DNA of 64,000 nt from Rhabdophis nuchalis (lineage: Eukaryota; Chordata; Lepidosauria; Squamata; Natricidae), in contig CM077647.1 in assembly GCA_039707465.1 (NCBI GenBank), forward strand, positions 178,517,276 to 178,581,275, read 5' to 3'. This document shows positions 32,645 through 45,131 of the stretch, one piece after another. How positions within the stretch are numbered: the first letter of the stretch is position 1; each line of letters begins with the position of its first letter. The translations under genes were made by a program, and so were the position numbers. The notes below the pieces were generated by a model. That model ran no database searches and was not told where the DNA came from. It saw nothing but the letters and a program-made list of their open reading frames with translations.

Positions 32645-35600
32645 ATGGATTGGTTTCATTGCAATCAGTGCTTCACCCAAGAGAAATCTGACTTTTCAGT
32701 TACTAGCTGTGGACATATATTTTGCCAAAAATGTGCTGGTACAGGTAAGTATGAAGTGGATTTTTCTACTTTCAAGGCTTTTTTGTGTCTGTGCCACCCA
32801 GCACAAAAGGAGTAAAAGTCAAAGAAATAAAAATGACATCGCCTTCAAATGTGTCTGACTTCTGATGACCTCTTGGATACTTCTGTGTCGTTTCCTTGGT
32901 AATAATACAGATATTTTTGCCACATTCTAGATTGATCTACAACTCTTGAGATTTTTGATGCTTTCCTATCAAAGTGCCATCCAGCCCCAAACCTCTTTCA
33001 CATATTAGAGATCAGCTAAAATTCTTTTAAAGAGAATATAAACCAAAATTGGCTCGCTAATTTTAGGGAAAAAATCATCCATTTTGAATGTCAGACATTA
33101 TTATATATGAAACATGTCAATATCGTATTTAACATTTTACATTTTTAATCTTGTTAGATAAATGCCCTTCTTGCGGAACAAGCTGCAAATATTTGTCTCT
33201 AAAAGATAATGTAAGTTCTGGTTTCTGTAAGAAAGATTCTTTTCCCCCCTTTCTTTTGGATGTTTCTGAACTCAGACTTTGTATCCCAACCTATCAGGTG
33301 AATGTGTCAAATATTTAAATTATAAGAAGCAAGAAAACCAAATAGTGAGCAGGATTAAAAAAAAACCAACAACCTGAGTGTTAAACAATGACTTTAATAA
33401 AGCTCTGATATTAGTAGAAAGTGGATAAATATTAATTTATAAGAAGCCAAACAAAAGACATTTCCTGAAAACTTGAAAATGATTTATTATGTACTTTTAA
33501 TTTGAAAAAATAATTTCAGCTACCTGGCAATCGGAACCTCATTATGTATCCCAATTATATTATGGAGAAAAGTATTCAAATACTGCTCATCAATGTTGTG
33601 TACTGAATTACACGGAATCAGTCACTATAACTTATTTTAAAAGGCTTCTATAAAGTTAGGTGAGAGAAGAAAAATCCTTTTTTTTTTTTAATTACTTATT
33701 TCAGAATATTTTCCCTGCTGTTTTTCAATACTCCAAAAGTGGTATTCTTCATACTATGCGACCTTCTACTCCTTGGAAGAAAGGCAGGAGAAAATATAAT
33801 GACATAAATAAAAACTGTAAAAAAAAAAAAAGAATTTTAAAAAACCACATGCACAAGAATTCAGAATGACCGAGTAGCTGGATAGACATATTTCAATTGG
33901 TAAAATGATATTGGAAAGGTGGCATTTCAGATATACAACCAATCAAATAAACTCTGAAAAAAATCAATATGTTTCCCCTTTTAGACTGTAAAGAATTTAA
34001 CCCTTATCAACCTTTTGTCTGCTTTTCCTGCCTTCAGATGAAACAAGAAGAAAAGAGGTTTTTCAAAAACCCTGTTGAAACAGCGCTCACCTATATGGCT
34101 CATATTGCTCAGGTAAGAACCCATAGATTTTAGTTGCGAAAAAAAGGGACAGTGATTAAAACAGGTATGTAATACTGAAGTTATTCTGACCCACTTAAAA
34201 TGTTGGAAGGCATGTCCACTCATGTAGAAAACATGAATGAACTACTTCCCCAGTCAAACATGTTCTCTAAAAATTAAGGAACATTTTATTTCATTTTTAA
34301 TAGCTGTTACGCGATGGATGAATGATCCAAGGTCCTCTAGAGGACTGGTTAATAGCCAACCTGGGGAAAGGTTAATCCTGTAGTAATAGTGATCCCAAGT
34401 TTGCCAAGTAAGCTAATTAATTACAATAATAAATCTAGATAAAAGAGCCAGATAAATATTGTGACGGGCTAGTTAATCAGCAGAAGAAGTTTCAGCAGAA
34501 TCAGCGATACCGGAGCGTTAACATCCACCATGATAATCCTCCTCCTAATCCCATCACTTAAACCAGATAGCCGAGAGCGCTCTGATGAAGAGTGTGTGTG
34601 TGGGGAGGGGGGGGGGGGGGGGAAGAACCTTTAAAGATGGAATGGATCTGTGTTTTATTCTACATCCCTTCAACAATTGTTTTTATTTATTTTCTTACAA
34701 TTACATCCCTTCACTGAACTTAACAAAGTTTGCAGCTTCTCTTCATCAGATCCAGAAAATGGGCAAAACTGCTACCTTGTGTTCAATACTCCGCCCAGGA
34801 GCCTCGGGTAAAAGATCCTGCAGTTCTAAAATCCTTACTCAGCCAGTGGCAAAAAGCTTCTATGTTTGTTCGTGCTAGACCAGGGGTCAGCAACCTACGG
34901 CTCTAGAGCTGCATGTGGCTCTTTCATCCTTCTGCTGCGGTTCCCTGTTGCTGGGTTGGCTCCACAATTAGTAGGGCTTTCGATTAGGACAGGTAGAGGA
35001 AAAAGGACACTGCGTTAGGAGGAGACTCTATGGTGGGGAACCAGACTTCCGGTTGGCTCCAGAATTGAATGGGGGGCTTCCAGTTAGGAGTTTTGGGGCT
35101 CTTTGAGTGTTTAAGGTTGCCAACCCCTGTACTGGACTGAAAGAAACCGTGTAATCTTAATTTTCATAATAAAAGTTTGGCCTCCAGGGTGTTAAAAGAA
35201 AGTAAGCGATGGTTGAGGACAGCAATCCATGTAATTTCCATGTAATCACAGAAGTCTCCTTGTCATCTCAACAACTTGATGCACCAGAAGAAAAGCAAAC
35301 TCGAAAAAACATCAAAAGTTCAGTCCTGAGAATGATGCATACACACACATGATGCGCGCACACACACGTGCAGATAACTTAGAAAACATCACATTATTTT
35401 CATCCATTCACATGACTGCTTAGCACGCATCACATTTTAAACTAGAAATCTCCTAGTACAGTTTACAAAAGATAAAAGAATGGAAGGGTTGCATATAATT
35501 AATTACAACAATGAGAAAACAGCCACTGCATCCTTTAACTTTAAAGGCCTGGTAAAAATAAAGGGCTCCTCCTGCTGTTTAAAAAAACAACAACCCTGCA

Positions 35601-38600
35601 ATATAACCCACAAGTGAGCACCAACCATATGGAAGGAGATTCCAAAAAGTTGGGGGTAAGTGAGGAAAAGGGTTTTTCTTTAGTCCCAAAGATTAAGAGA
35701 TCCTGATGGACAGATATTTTAATTGCTGCATTTCCATTGTTCTCTGGTAGTTATTTCTTAGCTCTTTCTCAGCCTAAGAATAGTTTGCATGCCCATTATT
35801 TCAATTTCTAGAGAGTTGTTGTATTTGTATTTGTGTTTAAGGAGTTTGAAGGTCATGACACATTGTCCCAATGTACTTAATTAGGCTGTACTTATTTCTG
35901 ATAAGATTCCCCCCCCATAAATCAGACATGCAATTGCTTAACATAAACTATTGAGCAAAAATGACGCACGTGCCTGATATTCAAATAGGCAGTTCTGTAC
36001 AGTATTGGTCGTGTCCCCCCACCCCAGGTCCTCTTTAATTCTAAAAGTCAGTTCTTAAATTCTCAACAGTTCTGGGGATAATTGAAGAAGGAACGCCAGG
36101 AAATGTAATCTTGAGACAATTTATACTGTAATAAATTGGTTAGACTTTAAGCTGTTGTAAGATTCCTCGCTATCATTCAACTCACCTTGTGGATAACATT
36201 CAGATCACCTTGTTCATTTACAGCTTTAAGTACACAAAGTCTGAACTCTTTGCTCTACATATTACATGCCTTGCAAATAAAAAACACCCTGACTGGATGG
36301 AATATTAAAGTAAATATGTATATAAAGTACTATTAGACCATTTGTCCTTCTACTCAGCTAACCAGACTGTTCCAGGGCTACAGAATCTATGGTTGTTATT
36401 TACAACATATACAGTATACAATATACAAGAGCAGAGTTGGAAGGGACCTTGGAGGTCTTCTAGTCCAACCCCCTGCCTAGGCAGGAACCTTATACCGTTT
36501 CAGACAAATGGCTATCCAACATCTTCTTAAAGACTTCTAGGGTTTAATTTAATTCATTTTAATTGAAAATATTTATACAGCCACCCGACTTACATCAAAC
36601 TCTGGGCAGCTCCCAATGAGCAATTAAAATAACATCCATAATGCAAGACAACATTGTACATATAAACCATGGACATAAAAAAAAACCTGGCACCAAAATT
36701 AAGGTCCCACATGCAGGCCCTTGTTAAATCCTCTCGCCCACCTCACTTTCTCCCAGCAGTTTTGGGGAAAGCCAGGTCTTGTGATTTTTGGAGAATAACC
36801 TCCCTCTCCACTGGAAACAAATTCCTTGTGTGTCTAATCACACTTGGCCAAATAAAAATCAACCCTTTGGACTTTGCCTTTCCTTCTTTTCCCTTCTCCG
36901 TTTCACTAAGGCCCACATACAGGAGGCATGCTAGGCAATTGAACCTCTTCTATATGACCCTCTGCCTCTGTAGGATTCTGAGGATCCGGTGGCAGGACAA
37001 GGTGGGCAGCCCACAACCTGTTAGATGTCAAAGTCCTCTTCGAACATGATGGACGAACATCATGCAAGGCCCATATAGGCCCTTTATCTAGGCACGGTGC
37101 CTGTTACTGCCATTTCTGAGCCAGCTCTAATTCAGACAAGGCACTGAACATCTTATAAAACAATGGACGCGCAATAAAGCTCGGTAATAAAATAAGTAGC
37201 AAAACAAGCCATCAGCACCCTAAGGAGCAACATTAATAACACCCAATCCATATCAGGACAATGACTGTCATTACAAATTTACTTCCAAGGCTTCCTCCCC
37301 CAAAAAGGGTGGGAAACAATTTAACCTCAGCAGGAGTGGTGCTCCAGAGAAGGGGGTCAGCTGGGTCCCTGAAAATGATGTGCCTTAAAAAAAACGGGAC
37401 CCATAAAGAGTCCACAATTTACTGAGTAGGCCTAAGGCACTTGGAGAAGGCGATCCCATAGATAACAAGGCCTCAAGCCCTATAAACCAGAAAACTGAGT
37501 TGTAATCCTAAGGGAGAGCAGCTTTAGATACAGCGAAACGATTATGTGCCATCAAACAGTTGTCAACTCTTAGCAACATTGTGGCCATCTAAAAGAGATG
37601 GCGATCAAGGCCTGGGTGGTTGTGAGCAGAGACTTCCAATCTAGGAACGATGTCATTGGACCAATCTTCCCATCATCAACCACCGCTGACCATCCTAGTT
37701 GAAATGTATGGGAGTTAGATTTGAATAATATTAAGGCCTTATTTTACTGCCCCAAAGGAGTCGGAAGTCAATACCTTTTTTTTCTTGTTCCCCTTGCTTT
37801 CTCCCACTAGCCACCTCCCTTTTTCCTTTTCTAATTTCCCTAATATTTGCTTTTGTATTCTTTTTGTATGTCATATTATTAATAAAACTATGAAAAATAA
37901 TAACATAAAATAATTAAATAATTGTGAAGTGTTAATACCACTTTATAAGGCCTTGGCAAGGCCACACTTGGAATACTGCATTCAGTTTTGGTTGCCATGA
38001 TGTAAAAAAAAGATATGGAGACTCTAGAAAAAGTAACAAAGATGATTAGGGGACTGGAGGCTAAAACATGAGGAAAGGTTGCAGGAACTGGGTATGTCTA
38101 GTTTAATGAAAAGAAGGACTAGGGGAGACATGATAGCAGTCTTCCAATATCTCAGGGGCTGTCCCAAAGAAGAGGGAGTCAAACTATTCTCCAAAGCACC
38201 TGAGGGTAGGACAAGAAGCAATGGGTGGAAACTAATCAAGGAGAGAAGCAACTTAGAACTGAGGAGAAATTTCCTGACAGTTAGAAAAATTAATCAGGGG
38301 AACAACTTGCCTCCAGAAGTTGTGAATGCTTCAACACTGCGAGTCTTTAAGAAGTTGTTGGATAGCCATTTGTCTGAAGTGGTGTAGGGTTTCCTGCCTA
38401 GGCAGGGAGTTGGACTAGAAGACCTCCAAGGTCCCTTCCAACTCTCCTATTATATTATTGTATTTATATTAATATTCAGAATGCCAAAGATTTCCTATCA
38501 CAAGCCTACTGTGATGTGTAGGGATTGGTTGTGTACCATTCCTATACAGGAGATGTCTTCTGCTCTGAGTGATGTACGTGGGCTTAAAAGGCTCCACACA

Positions 38601-41600
38601 TCCTGCTTCTTCCTCAATCCCTAAGTGAGTTACAGTCATGAGTCCAGATGCTGAATTTCCTTGAAATCCACTTCTCTCATTGCCTTCTGGTCTTCTTTCT
38701 AGGTATGGACATTCCAGAAGAGCCAGATGGACCTGCAGGTCTCTTTCTACAGAAACAATGCTTCAAAAGCCGAAGAAGCACTCCAGCAAGCTCTCCACAA
38801 ACTAACTATCCAGGAAAAGTGAGATATGCAGGTTGTGCTCACATAAGAAAGGAAAACAGTATGAATATTAAAATATCCTCTTCTCTGGGGAGGGGGGGGG
38901 GCATATAATACACCGAACACGCCGAAGCACCAAATAAGCTGCTTCATACAGCACCCTAAGCCACCCAGAGAACCTAACTACGATTCAAAATAAGGTCAAT
39001 GGGTTGTGCAAATCCAGTTTGGTAGGTCTTTCATTTGCCCCCGTGAATACAGACTCTTTATTTTATCTATAGGGATTAGTAAAGTTAATATGATTAACTT
39101 TACAAGATCTGGTTTCATATTGTCACTCTATTAAGAACATTACTGATTGATCAAAGGTCCATTGTGCCTTCTTAAGTCAACCTCCCCACTCTGAGCTGTT
39201 TAATTAAAATACTTACAACATTCCTCCCCCTCCCCACCTTGATATATCCAGAAAGCCATCCTTTCCTCTCCTCTCTTCCCCAAAAGAAAGTTATTGTGTA
39301 AGTTGGAAATATCCTTCAGTTGTCCTAATTGGTGGTGATGGGGATACTTATTTTTGATGGAGATAAAAACAAGCAAATAGGATTATATACTTTCCTCAAG
39401 AAGACTCCGGGCTACTGCTCCCTTCTGATACCAGCCATCAGATGTTAAAACACATTGATAATTTGTGAAGTGAAACGAATGGCTCGCATGGCCCCAGAGG
39501 CAGCCCTCCTGCCTTTATTCTCATCACTACTGAAGTGTTCTCTGGGGAGGGGGGGGTCTGTAAAGCATCAAGGCATATGATGATTACCCGCTTTCTGTTT
39601 CTCCTGCCTGCCCTACGTAGAGAACTAGAGGCTGTACAGAAGGAAAATAGGGAACTGAAGAAAAAGTACTTCAACCTCAAGGTAGGAAGTTTGGTGGGAA
39701 CAATTATATTTTCCCTTACTTGGTTTCTTGTCGCCCTCTGTTGGCAGCAACGACCACTGCTCTTCTGCTTTATTTTTTTGAGGAGAGTAAATCGACCCCC
39801 TTTGCACGTTAGGGTCCCAGCTGTTGACCCTCCCCCCCAAACCCTCCCTTTCTTCTCTCAACAGGCTTTCCCCAGACAGCCCCAGGGTAGCAGGTCAGTA
39901 TGTCCGTTCTGTCCTTCGGAAACATTAAATCAGGATCGGCAGCTCATGAAATAATAGAGCAGTGTTTCTCAACCTTGGCAACTTGAAGATGTCCGGACTT
40001 CAACTCCCAGAATTCCCCAGCCAGTCTGGGAGTTGGAAGTCCGGACATCTTCAAGTTGCCAAAGTTGAGAAACACTGTAATAGAGGCAGAACTGTAAGAG
40101 GCAAAATGAAGGAGCTGGGCCTTGAGCCATCATAGGCCACCACTGAAAACCCAGGACAAAGAAAGCCCCCAATGTTTAGGGGTGGATGGGGAGAAGGAGT
40201 TATCCTAACTGATCAAAGTCATTTCAATTTGATGCAGAAACAGCACTCCAAGGCCGATCGCCATCACTCCTCCGTCACAGACAGGTAAGAGAGAGAAGGA
40301 TCTGGAATCAACTTTACTTGGTACAGGGTGATATTTTGTGTATGCCTAGAGATGTGCATGGACGGAACTATATGAGTTTTTGCCTGGATCTCTGAGGACC
40401 AATGTAGGATTTGGACAGATACAGTATAAGATTTCTTATTATCTCAAGCCAACATGTACTTCTAGCAGAATTAACCATCATAGTTAACATAGTAACTATC
40501 TTATACTTTGCAGTTACACCGCAACCAATTTTCCAGCGCTCCAGTGAGGTGGTCAGGTAAATGGTTTTTTAAAAAAAAGTTAGGGCTATTTTTTCCAGTG
40601 AGACCAGTCTATAAGGGCAACCTGGTCTACCCAAATATGGGATGGAGTATACTGCTCCTTAACAAATATATACATGAATATAAATTCAAATATGTAAATA
40701 TCAATTCAACACAAAAATGCAGCTAGGGGGTGATTGTTAATAGTTTCTATCAACAACTCCTTGGACTGTGTTTTGTAAGAACTATCAAATAGGGAAATAA
40801 GCGAGCAAAAATGTTATATTCTAGTATACCTTTTACAGAAGTTATCTTGGATCCACACAAAAGTCCTAGTTGGATGGTGAAAATATCCTAAAGAGTTAGT
40901 TGGTTTGCTGGCAAAGGATATTTTGAGCTAAATTTCCCCTGGCAGCCACTCTTCTAAATGTGCTCCAGATCCTGGAAGATTGCGTAGTTTAGAACCTTGC
41001 TCAGAATTGAAGAGAGAGAACAGTTTTTTTCTTTAAAAAAATCAGAATTCAGAATAGAATAGAGCTGGAAGGGACCTTGGAGATCTTCTAGTCCAACCCC
41101 CTGCTCAAGCAGGAGACCCTATACCAGTGGTGGCTAAGCTTTTTTGGCTCGCGTGCCAAAAGCGGGGGGAGCGCAGGGGGGTTGTGTGTGGACGTGCCAC
41201 ACCCATAATACTATGTGTGTGACCCCCTGCTGTTGGCGTGCTTTTTTCACCCTCCCCAGGCTCCAGAGGCCTTCTAGGAGCCTGGGGAGGGTGAAAAGAG
41301 CCTCCCCTCCCCACCTCCAGGGGCTTCAGGAGCTTCCCTGAAGCCTCCAGAGGGTGAAAAACAGCCTCATAAGGTGGCCTAAATCAGCGGGCCAGCGCAC
41401 ACATGTGCACTGGAGCTGACAGGGCAACGCCTCATGTGCCCTAAGAAATGGTTTCGCGTGCCATAGGTTCGCCATCACGGCCCTATACTATTTCAGATAA
41501 GTGGCTGTCAATTCTAACATGTGCATAGTCTAAGTGTCACTCCATATCTTAGAATCTCCTTGCTGCGATTATGGTCTCCTTCAATCTAGCTCCCTTACAG

Positions 41601-44600
41601 CAAAATTTAATTATTATACTTAAAAGACCCCATAAAGGTACTGAGCCTCTGATTGCAGGTTTAGCTTTCAGCTGTTCTAGTAATAGTTCCTTGACCTATT
41701 GTGCCTCTTTTCTCAGCCGCTCATCTTCCATGGATTCCATTTCTTCCAGAGTCAGCCACCCATCAAGCTGGCAGGTTAGTTTCTGCCACTGCTTCTCTTT
41801 TCCCAGGAAAGTGAAACTATGGGCAGGCGGCTTTTGTTCCGTGCAGTTATTTGACGTAGTTTTGAGAATAAAATTCCACCGATACCATCTGCCCAAATGA
41901 AAAGAACAATGAATAATGTTAGCTCTAAGGCAGGGGTCCCCAACCTTTGCAACTTTAAGTCTGAAGGACTTCAGAATTCTGGGAGCTGAAGTCCTTCAGA
42001 CTTAAAGTTGCAAAGGTTGGGGACCCTTGCTCTAAGGTGTTTCTGAAAATTTTAATTAATTGCCCTTTTAGTACTTTTGTTCTATTAACATCCCTCCATC
42101 TGGCTATTTTTTTAAAATAGCTCTTAATATTTTTGCAAATCATTTTACATATTTAGTCACTGTTGTTAGCTTTGTTGTACGCTGCTCCGAGTCACTCTAC
42201 AAATGAGATCAAATCAATGACAATCCCTTTAAACTTTTCTCCCCTTTATTCAGCAAACCACGAGAACCACAAGAACGACCCCAGCGGTCTCTGTGAATGG
42301 TAAGAAGTATAACTGCCAACAAAACAGCAAATTTCAGCCATATTTAGATTCTGGGCAAGAGAGACAAAGGGAATATAAAATCAAGAATCTTCCTGGGTTT
42401 CATTTCTACAGACAAGCATCGTTTCACAGCTTATTATTTGGACCAGAATTTAGTGCGATGAGAAAGAACATTCCCTCTCTGTCACAAATGAAATGATTTC
42501 TATTTGATCTCACTTTCCCTTTTCCCCCACATGCCTACCCTTAAACTTCCTATCACCTTTCCCTGTGCTGTCCACTCTTCGTTCCAGGTGTAACACCTTT
42601 GCCTTCTCTTTGGCAGCTACTCCGTCTTCGTCCTCCATGCAGAGCTTATTCTACAGGTGAGCCAGAGAAGTGGGGGAGGAAGGCCTTGATGGTGCTGCTG
42701 CTTATGTTTGTTAGATATACAGTGTTGTCTTCCACAATAACCAGGACTTCTGTCACCCTCCTTAGGCCCTCTCCTTCCACTTCCCACACGCCCAGCTTCA
42801 ATGTCTTCAGTCTTCAGACTCCGATGGCGAGATTAAGTCAGAGTGCTAACAACCCTGGGCAGCCACAGGAAACGCCATACTTCAACCTCAGCATCTTTCC
42901 CGGTGAGGAAAGTTGTTGTATATGTTTATTCCATATAGTTTTCGTGCAGTATCATGCTGCTTTTTGGTTGTGATCTTGCTCCTTATGGGAATTTGGCTTT
43001 TAACGATTTGTAAATAACAACAACCTACTAGCTACAGGTGAATCCCAAAGCTTTGGATTTAGCTCGAGTGACCCCCAAAGTTGTCACTGAACAGCACTGT
43101 TTAAAGTTAACCGAAGGGGAACCATACCCAAGGAATAATCACATCAATACAATACAGTAGCAGAGTTGGAAGGGACCTTGGAGGTCTTCTAGTGACCCCC
43201 TGCCTAGGCAGGAAACCCTACAGACAAATGGCTATCCAACATCTTCTTAAAGACTTTGCAGTGTTGGGGCATTCACAACTTCTGGAGGCAAGCTGTTCCA
43301 CTGATTAATTGTTCTAACTGTCAGGAAATTTCTCCTCAGTTCTAAGTGGCTTCTCTCCTTGATTAGTTTCCACCCGTTGCTCCTTCTCCTGACCTTGGGG
43401 TGCCTTGGAGAATCAACTAGACTGTATTTTCGTTTAAGTAAAATTAAACCTTTCTCCTAATCTCCCTCATTTTTTCCTAGAAAAGTCTTCTTTTCTTTTG
43501 ATGCATGCCTGACGTTACCAGTCTGTGCCCAAAGTATACTATGCAATTTTTTTAACCCTGGCATTATATATTCCAAAATGGTTAGAGAAACTAAGGCTTA
43601 GCATAACATACAAATGCCAAAATTGACTAACAGGTTGATAGCCCTTCAACCCTCAGAGAACTTGCCCTCCTGCTCAATTTGTTTCCTATTGCCTTCATTT
43701 TTTTTACAGATCCAACGGGTGCTTCTGTTCCTGACCACCACAATGCTGAAAGGCTGCGCCCCCTACAGGTAAAAGGTTGATATGCGCCCCCTACAGGTAA
43801 ACAGGTTGTCCCAAAGGTGCTTTTTTTCCCCCAAGAGGTAACTGAGCTTTCTTGTTTTTTCTTTTGAAGACGTTTCGCTTCTCATCCCAGAAGCTTCTTC
43901 AGCTCTGACAGGATGGTGGGGAATGGAAGGATTTATATTCCTTGCAGGCAGCTGGTCATTTGCAGCCTTTTAGAGGGTCGTTGAAGCACTTGGAGGTTTA
44001 CCTGAGTGGTGCTCCTGGTTCCTGTAGTTTCCAATTTTCCTTCAGGAAATCCATTCCTACTCCCACACCATTCAAAGGAGGTTCATCCTGAATTGTGTAG
44101 CTAAAAGTCTGTAGAGATTCTCAGTCATCCAGGTCATGGTTCCATTTCCCCACTATCCTGTCAGAGCTGATGAAGCGTCTTGGATCTCCAAAAGAAAAAA
44201 AAACGAGAAAGTCTAGTTGCCTTCTAAAAAAAGCACCTTTGGGACAACCATGACCTGGATGACAGAATCTCTACAGACAGGTAGTTCACACTAAGAAAAG
44301 CTTCACTCATCTCAATGGCTTTTCCTTTTCTGTCATTCTCAGCTGGGATTCACGCCTCACTCCACACCATCCTTTTCCCACAGGTAAGTGAGGCCCACAG
44401 GGATTCTTCATTCTCACCCTTTCATATGTTACCTGACCCAGCTTTGTGAAAAACAATGAATGTAATCCATACCTAAGTTAAATTATGCCTCTCCCCTACC
44501 CCGCCTCCCCTTCACAGCTCTAGTTTTCATCCCCCTTGCCAGTAAGATACAATACTATTGATTTTTTTTTTGCTGTCAAAACAAATGTTAATTTTTTTAA

Positions 44601-44870
44601 GTCCCTGCTTTATGATTTAGAAATCTTAATGACAGCATCCAACAAAGTCCCATTTTTCCTCATTCCCTATGTCTTCTGTTAAACCAAAATTGTAGTATTT
44701 TAGAAATATATTACTTGCCGTTATCAGAAATTAGAATATATTTTTTTCTGAGCAAACTAAATAGTATCAGAATTTAATGCAGCCCTAAACTGGGAAGATT
44801 GGCTCCACACAACTAGTTAATTGCACTTTTCCCCAGGTATTCATCCACCAGCCAAATCCATCAGCAATAA
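32645..44870 (+). CDS. RNF212B: RNF212B, RING-type meiotic recombination factor, complete gene model
   Basis: Fifteen coding exons join in frame to 312 residues: 32645-32744, 33158-33210, 34038-34112, 38703-38818, 39621-39681, 39865-39893, 40238-40284, 40514-40556, 41717-41774, 42254-42299, 42617-42656, 42766-42902, 43710-43768, 44343-44383, 44837-44870 (stop TAA). All junctions are AG/GT. Residues 1-40 form a RING finger (C6, C9, C22, H24, C27, C30, C36, C39) beginning MDWFHCNQCF, the signature of the RNF212/Zip3 family, which marks crossover sites on the synaptonemal complex. About 78-135 is a heptad-like coiled coil ending ELEAVQKENRELKKKYFNLK. The rest is a Ser/Pro/Thr-rich tail with the family block NSTPRPIAITPPSQT. 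Length is close to the mammalian protein (about 300). An acceptor directly before the ATG (AG at 32642-32643) implies an upstream untranslated exon. Exons beyond 9 are the less certain ones, but phases all agree. Confidence 0.92.
34881..35129. mobile_element. hAT element (249 bp) in RNF212B intron 3
   Basis: Ends CAGGGGTCAGCAACC and GGTTGCCAACCCCTG (one mismatch). Flanks TGCTAGAC and TACTGGAC are degenerate 8-bp duplications. Confidence 0.8.
35130..38000. other. RNF212B intron 3, mostly unique with a CR1 tail
   Basis: A minus-strand CR1 3' end lies at about 36429-36545 (GTTGGAAGGGACCTTGGAGG). The rest is AT-rich intronic DNA with no exon in phase. Confidence 0.55.
37915..38465 (+). mobile_element. 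CR1 3' fragment in RNF212B intron 3
   Basis: GTTAATACCACTTTATAAGG through [18 protein letters not shown] and the GGAGTTGGACTAGAAGACC tail. It is an older subfamily than the copy at 1890, with more substitutions and a broken frame. Confidence 0.88.
39960..40077. mobile_element. Palindromic hAT MITE (118 bp) in RNF212B intron 6
   Basis: CAGTGTTTCTCAACCTTGGC at the left pairs with its complement at the right end. The 8-bp duplication TAATAGAG is exact (39952-39959 and 40078-40085). Confidence 0.95.
41056..41510 (-). mobile_element. CR1 tail split by a hAT element
   Basis: CTGGAAGGGACCTTGGAGAT to CCCTATAC is interrupted, then resumes at 41489 with the CAGATAAGTGGCTGTC part of the CR1 end. Confidence 0.75.
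41125..41480. mobile_element. hAT element (356 bp) nested in a CR1 tail
   Basis: The 8-bp duplication CCCTATAC flanks it exactly (41117-41124 and 41481-41488). Ends CAGTGGTGGCTAAGC and GGTTCGCCATCACGG are degenerate inverted repeats. Confidence 0.88.
41931..42029. mobile_element. Palindromic hAT MITE (99 bp) in RNF212B intron 9
   Basis: CAGGGGTCCCCAACC pairs with GGTTGGGGACCCTTG at the other end. The duplication CTCTAAGG is exact (41923-41930 and 42030-42037). The interior is also a long hairpin. Confidence 0.95.
43150..43420 (-). mobile_element. CR1 3' fragment in RNF212B intron 12
   Basis: Minus-strand CR1 3' end with GAGTTGGAAGGGACCTTGGA and ACAACTTCTGGAGGCAAGCT. Frame broken. Confidence 0.8.
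43795..44285. mobile_element. Unclassified element with inverted ends, RNF212B intron 13
   Basis: GTTGTCCCAAAGGTGCTTTT (43806) recurs inverted as AAAAAGCACCTTTGGGACAA (about 44228). The interior has AGACGTTTCGCTTCTCATCC, CAGAAGCTTCTTCAG and ATCCAGGTCATGG and its inverse. I do not know the family. Confidence 0.5.
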
Positions 44871-45121
44871 TTGGGATGACCAAAGCAGCTGGGCTCTTAA
44901 ACATCATCCTAATATTAGATGCAAGATAGACTCTTCTGTGCAGATTTCCTGCAGTAAAAATCTTCTGAATATTTCAGCCTGATTAAAAAGCAATCCATTA
45001 GTAATTGAGTGATGCCATTAGGAGACCCGGTTTTGATTAAAATTCTATTTAAATGTTTTTTTGTGACTTGAAATAAGCCATTCACAGTTGCTTGAAGCCG
45101 ACTAGTGTGTGGATCCTAGTA

Positions 45122-45131
45122 AATAAATAAA
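45122..45131 (+). terminator. Probable RNF212B polyadenylation signals
   Basis: Two overlapping AATAAA hexamers lie about 250 bases after the RNF212B stop codon, on the sense strand. No other good signal is nearer. Position is plausible but unproven. Confidence 0.45.

Noticed and set aside
42588..42656. Earlier acceptor for RNF212B exon 11 (CGTTCCAG at 42580-42587)
   Set aside because: It would shift the phase and bring a stop in exon 12; the acceptor at 42616 keeps the frame.
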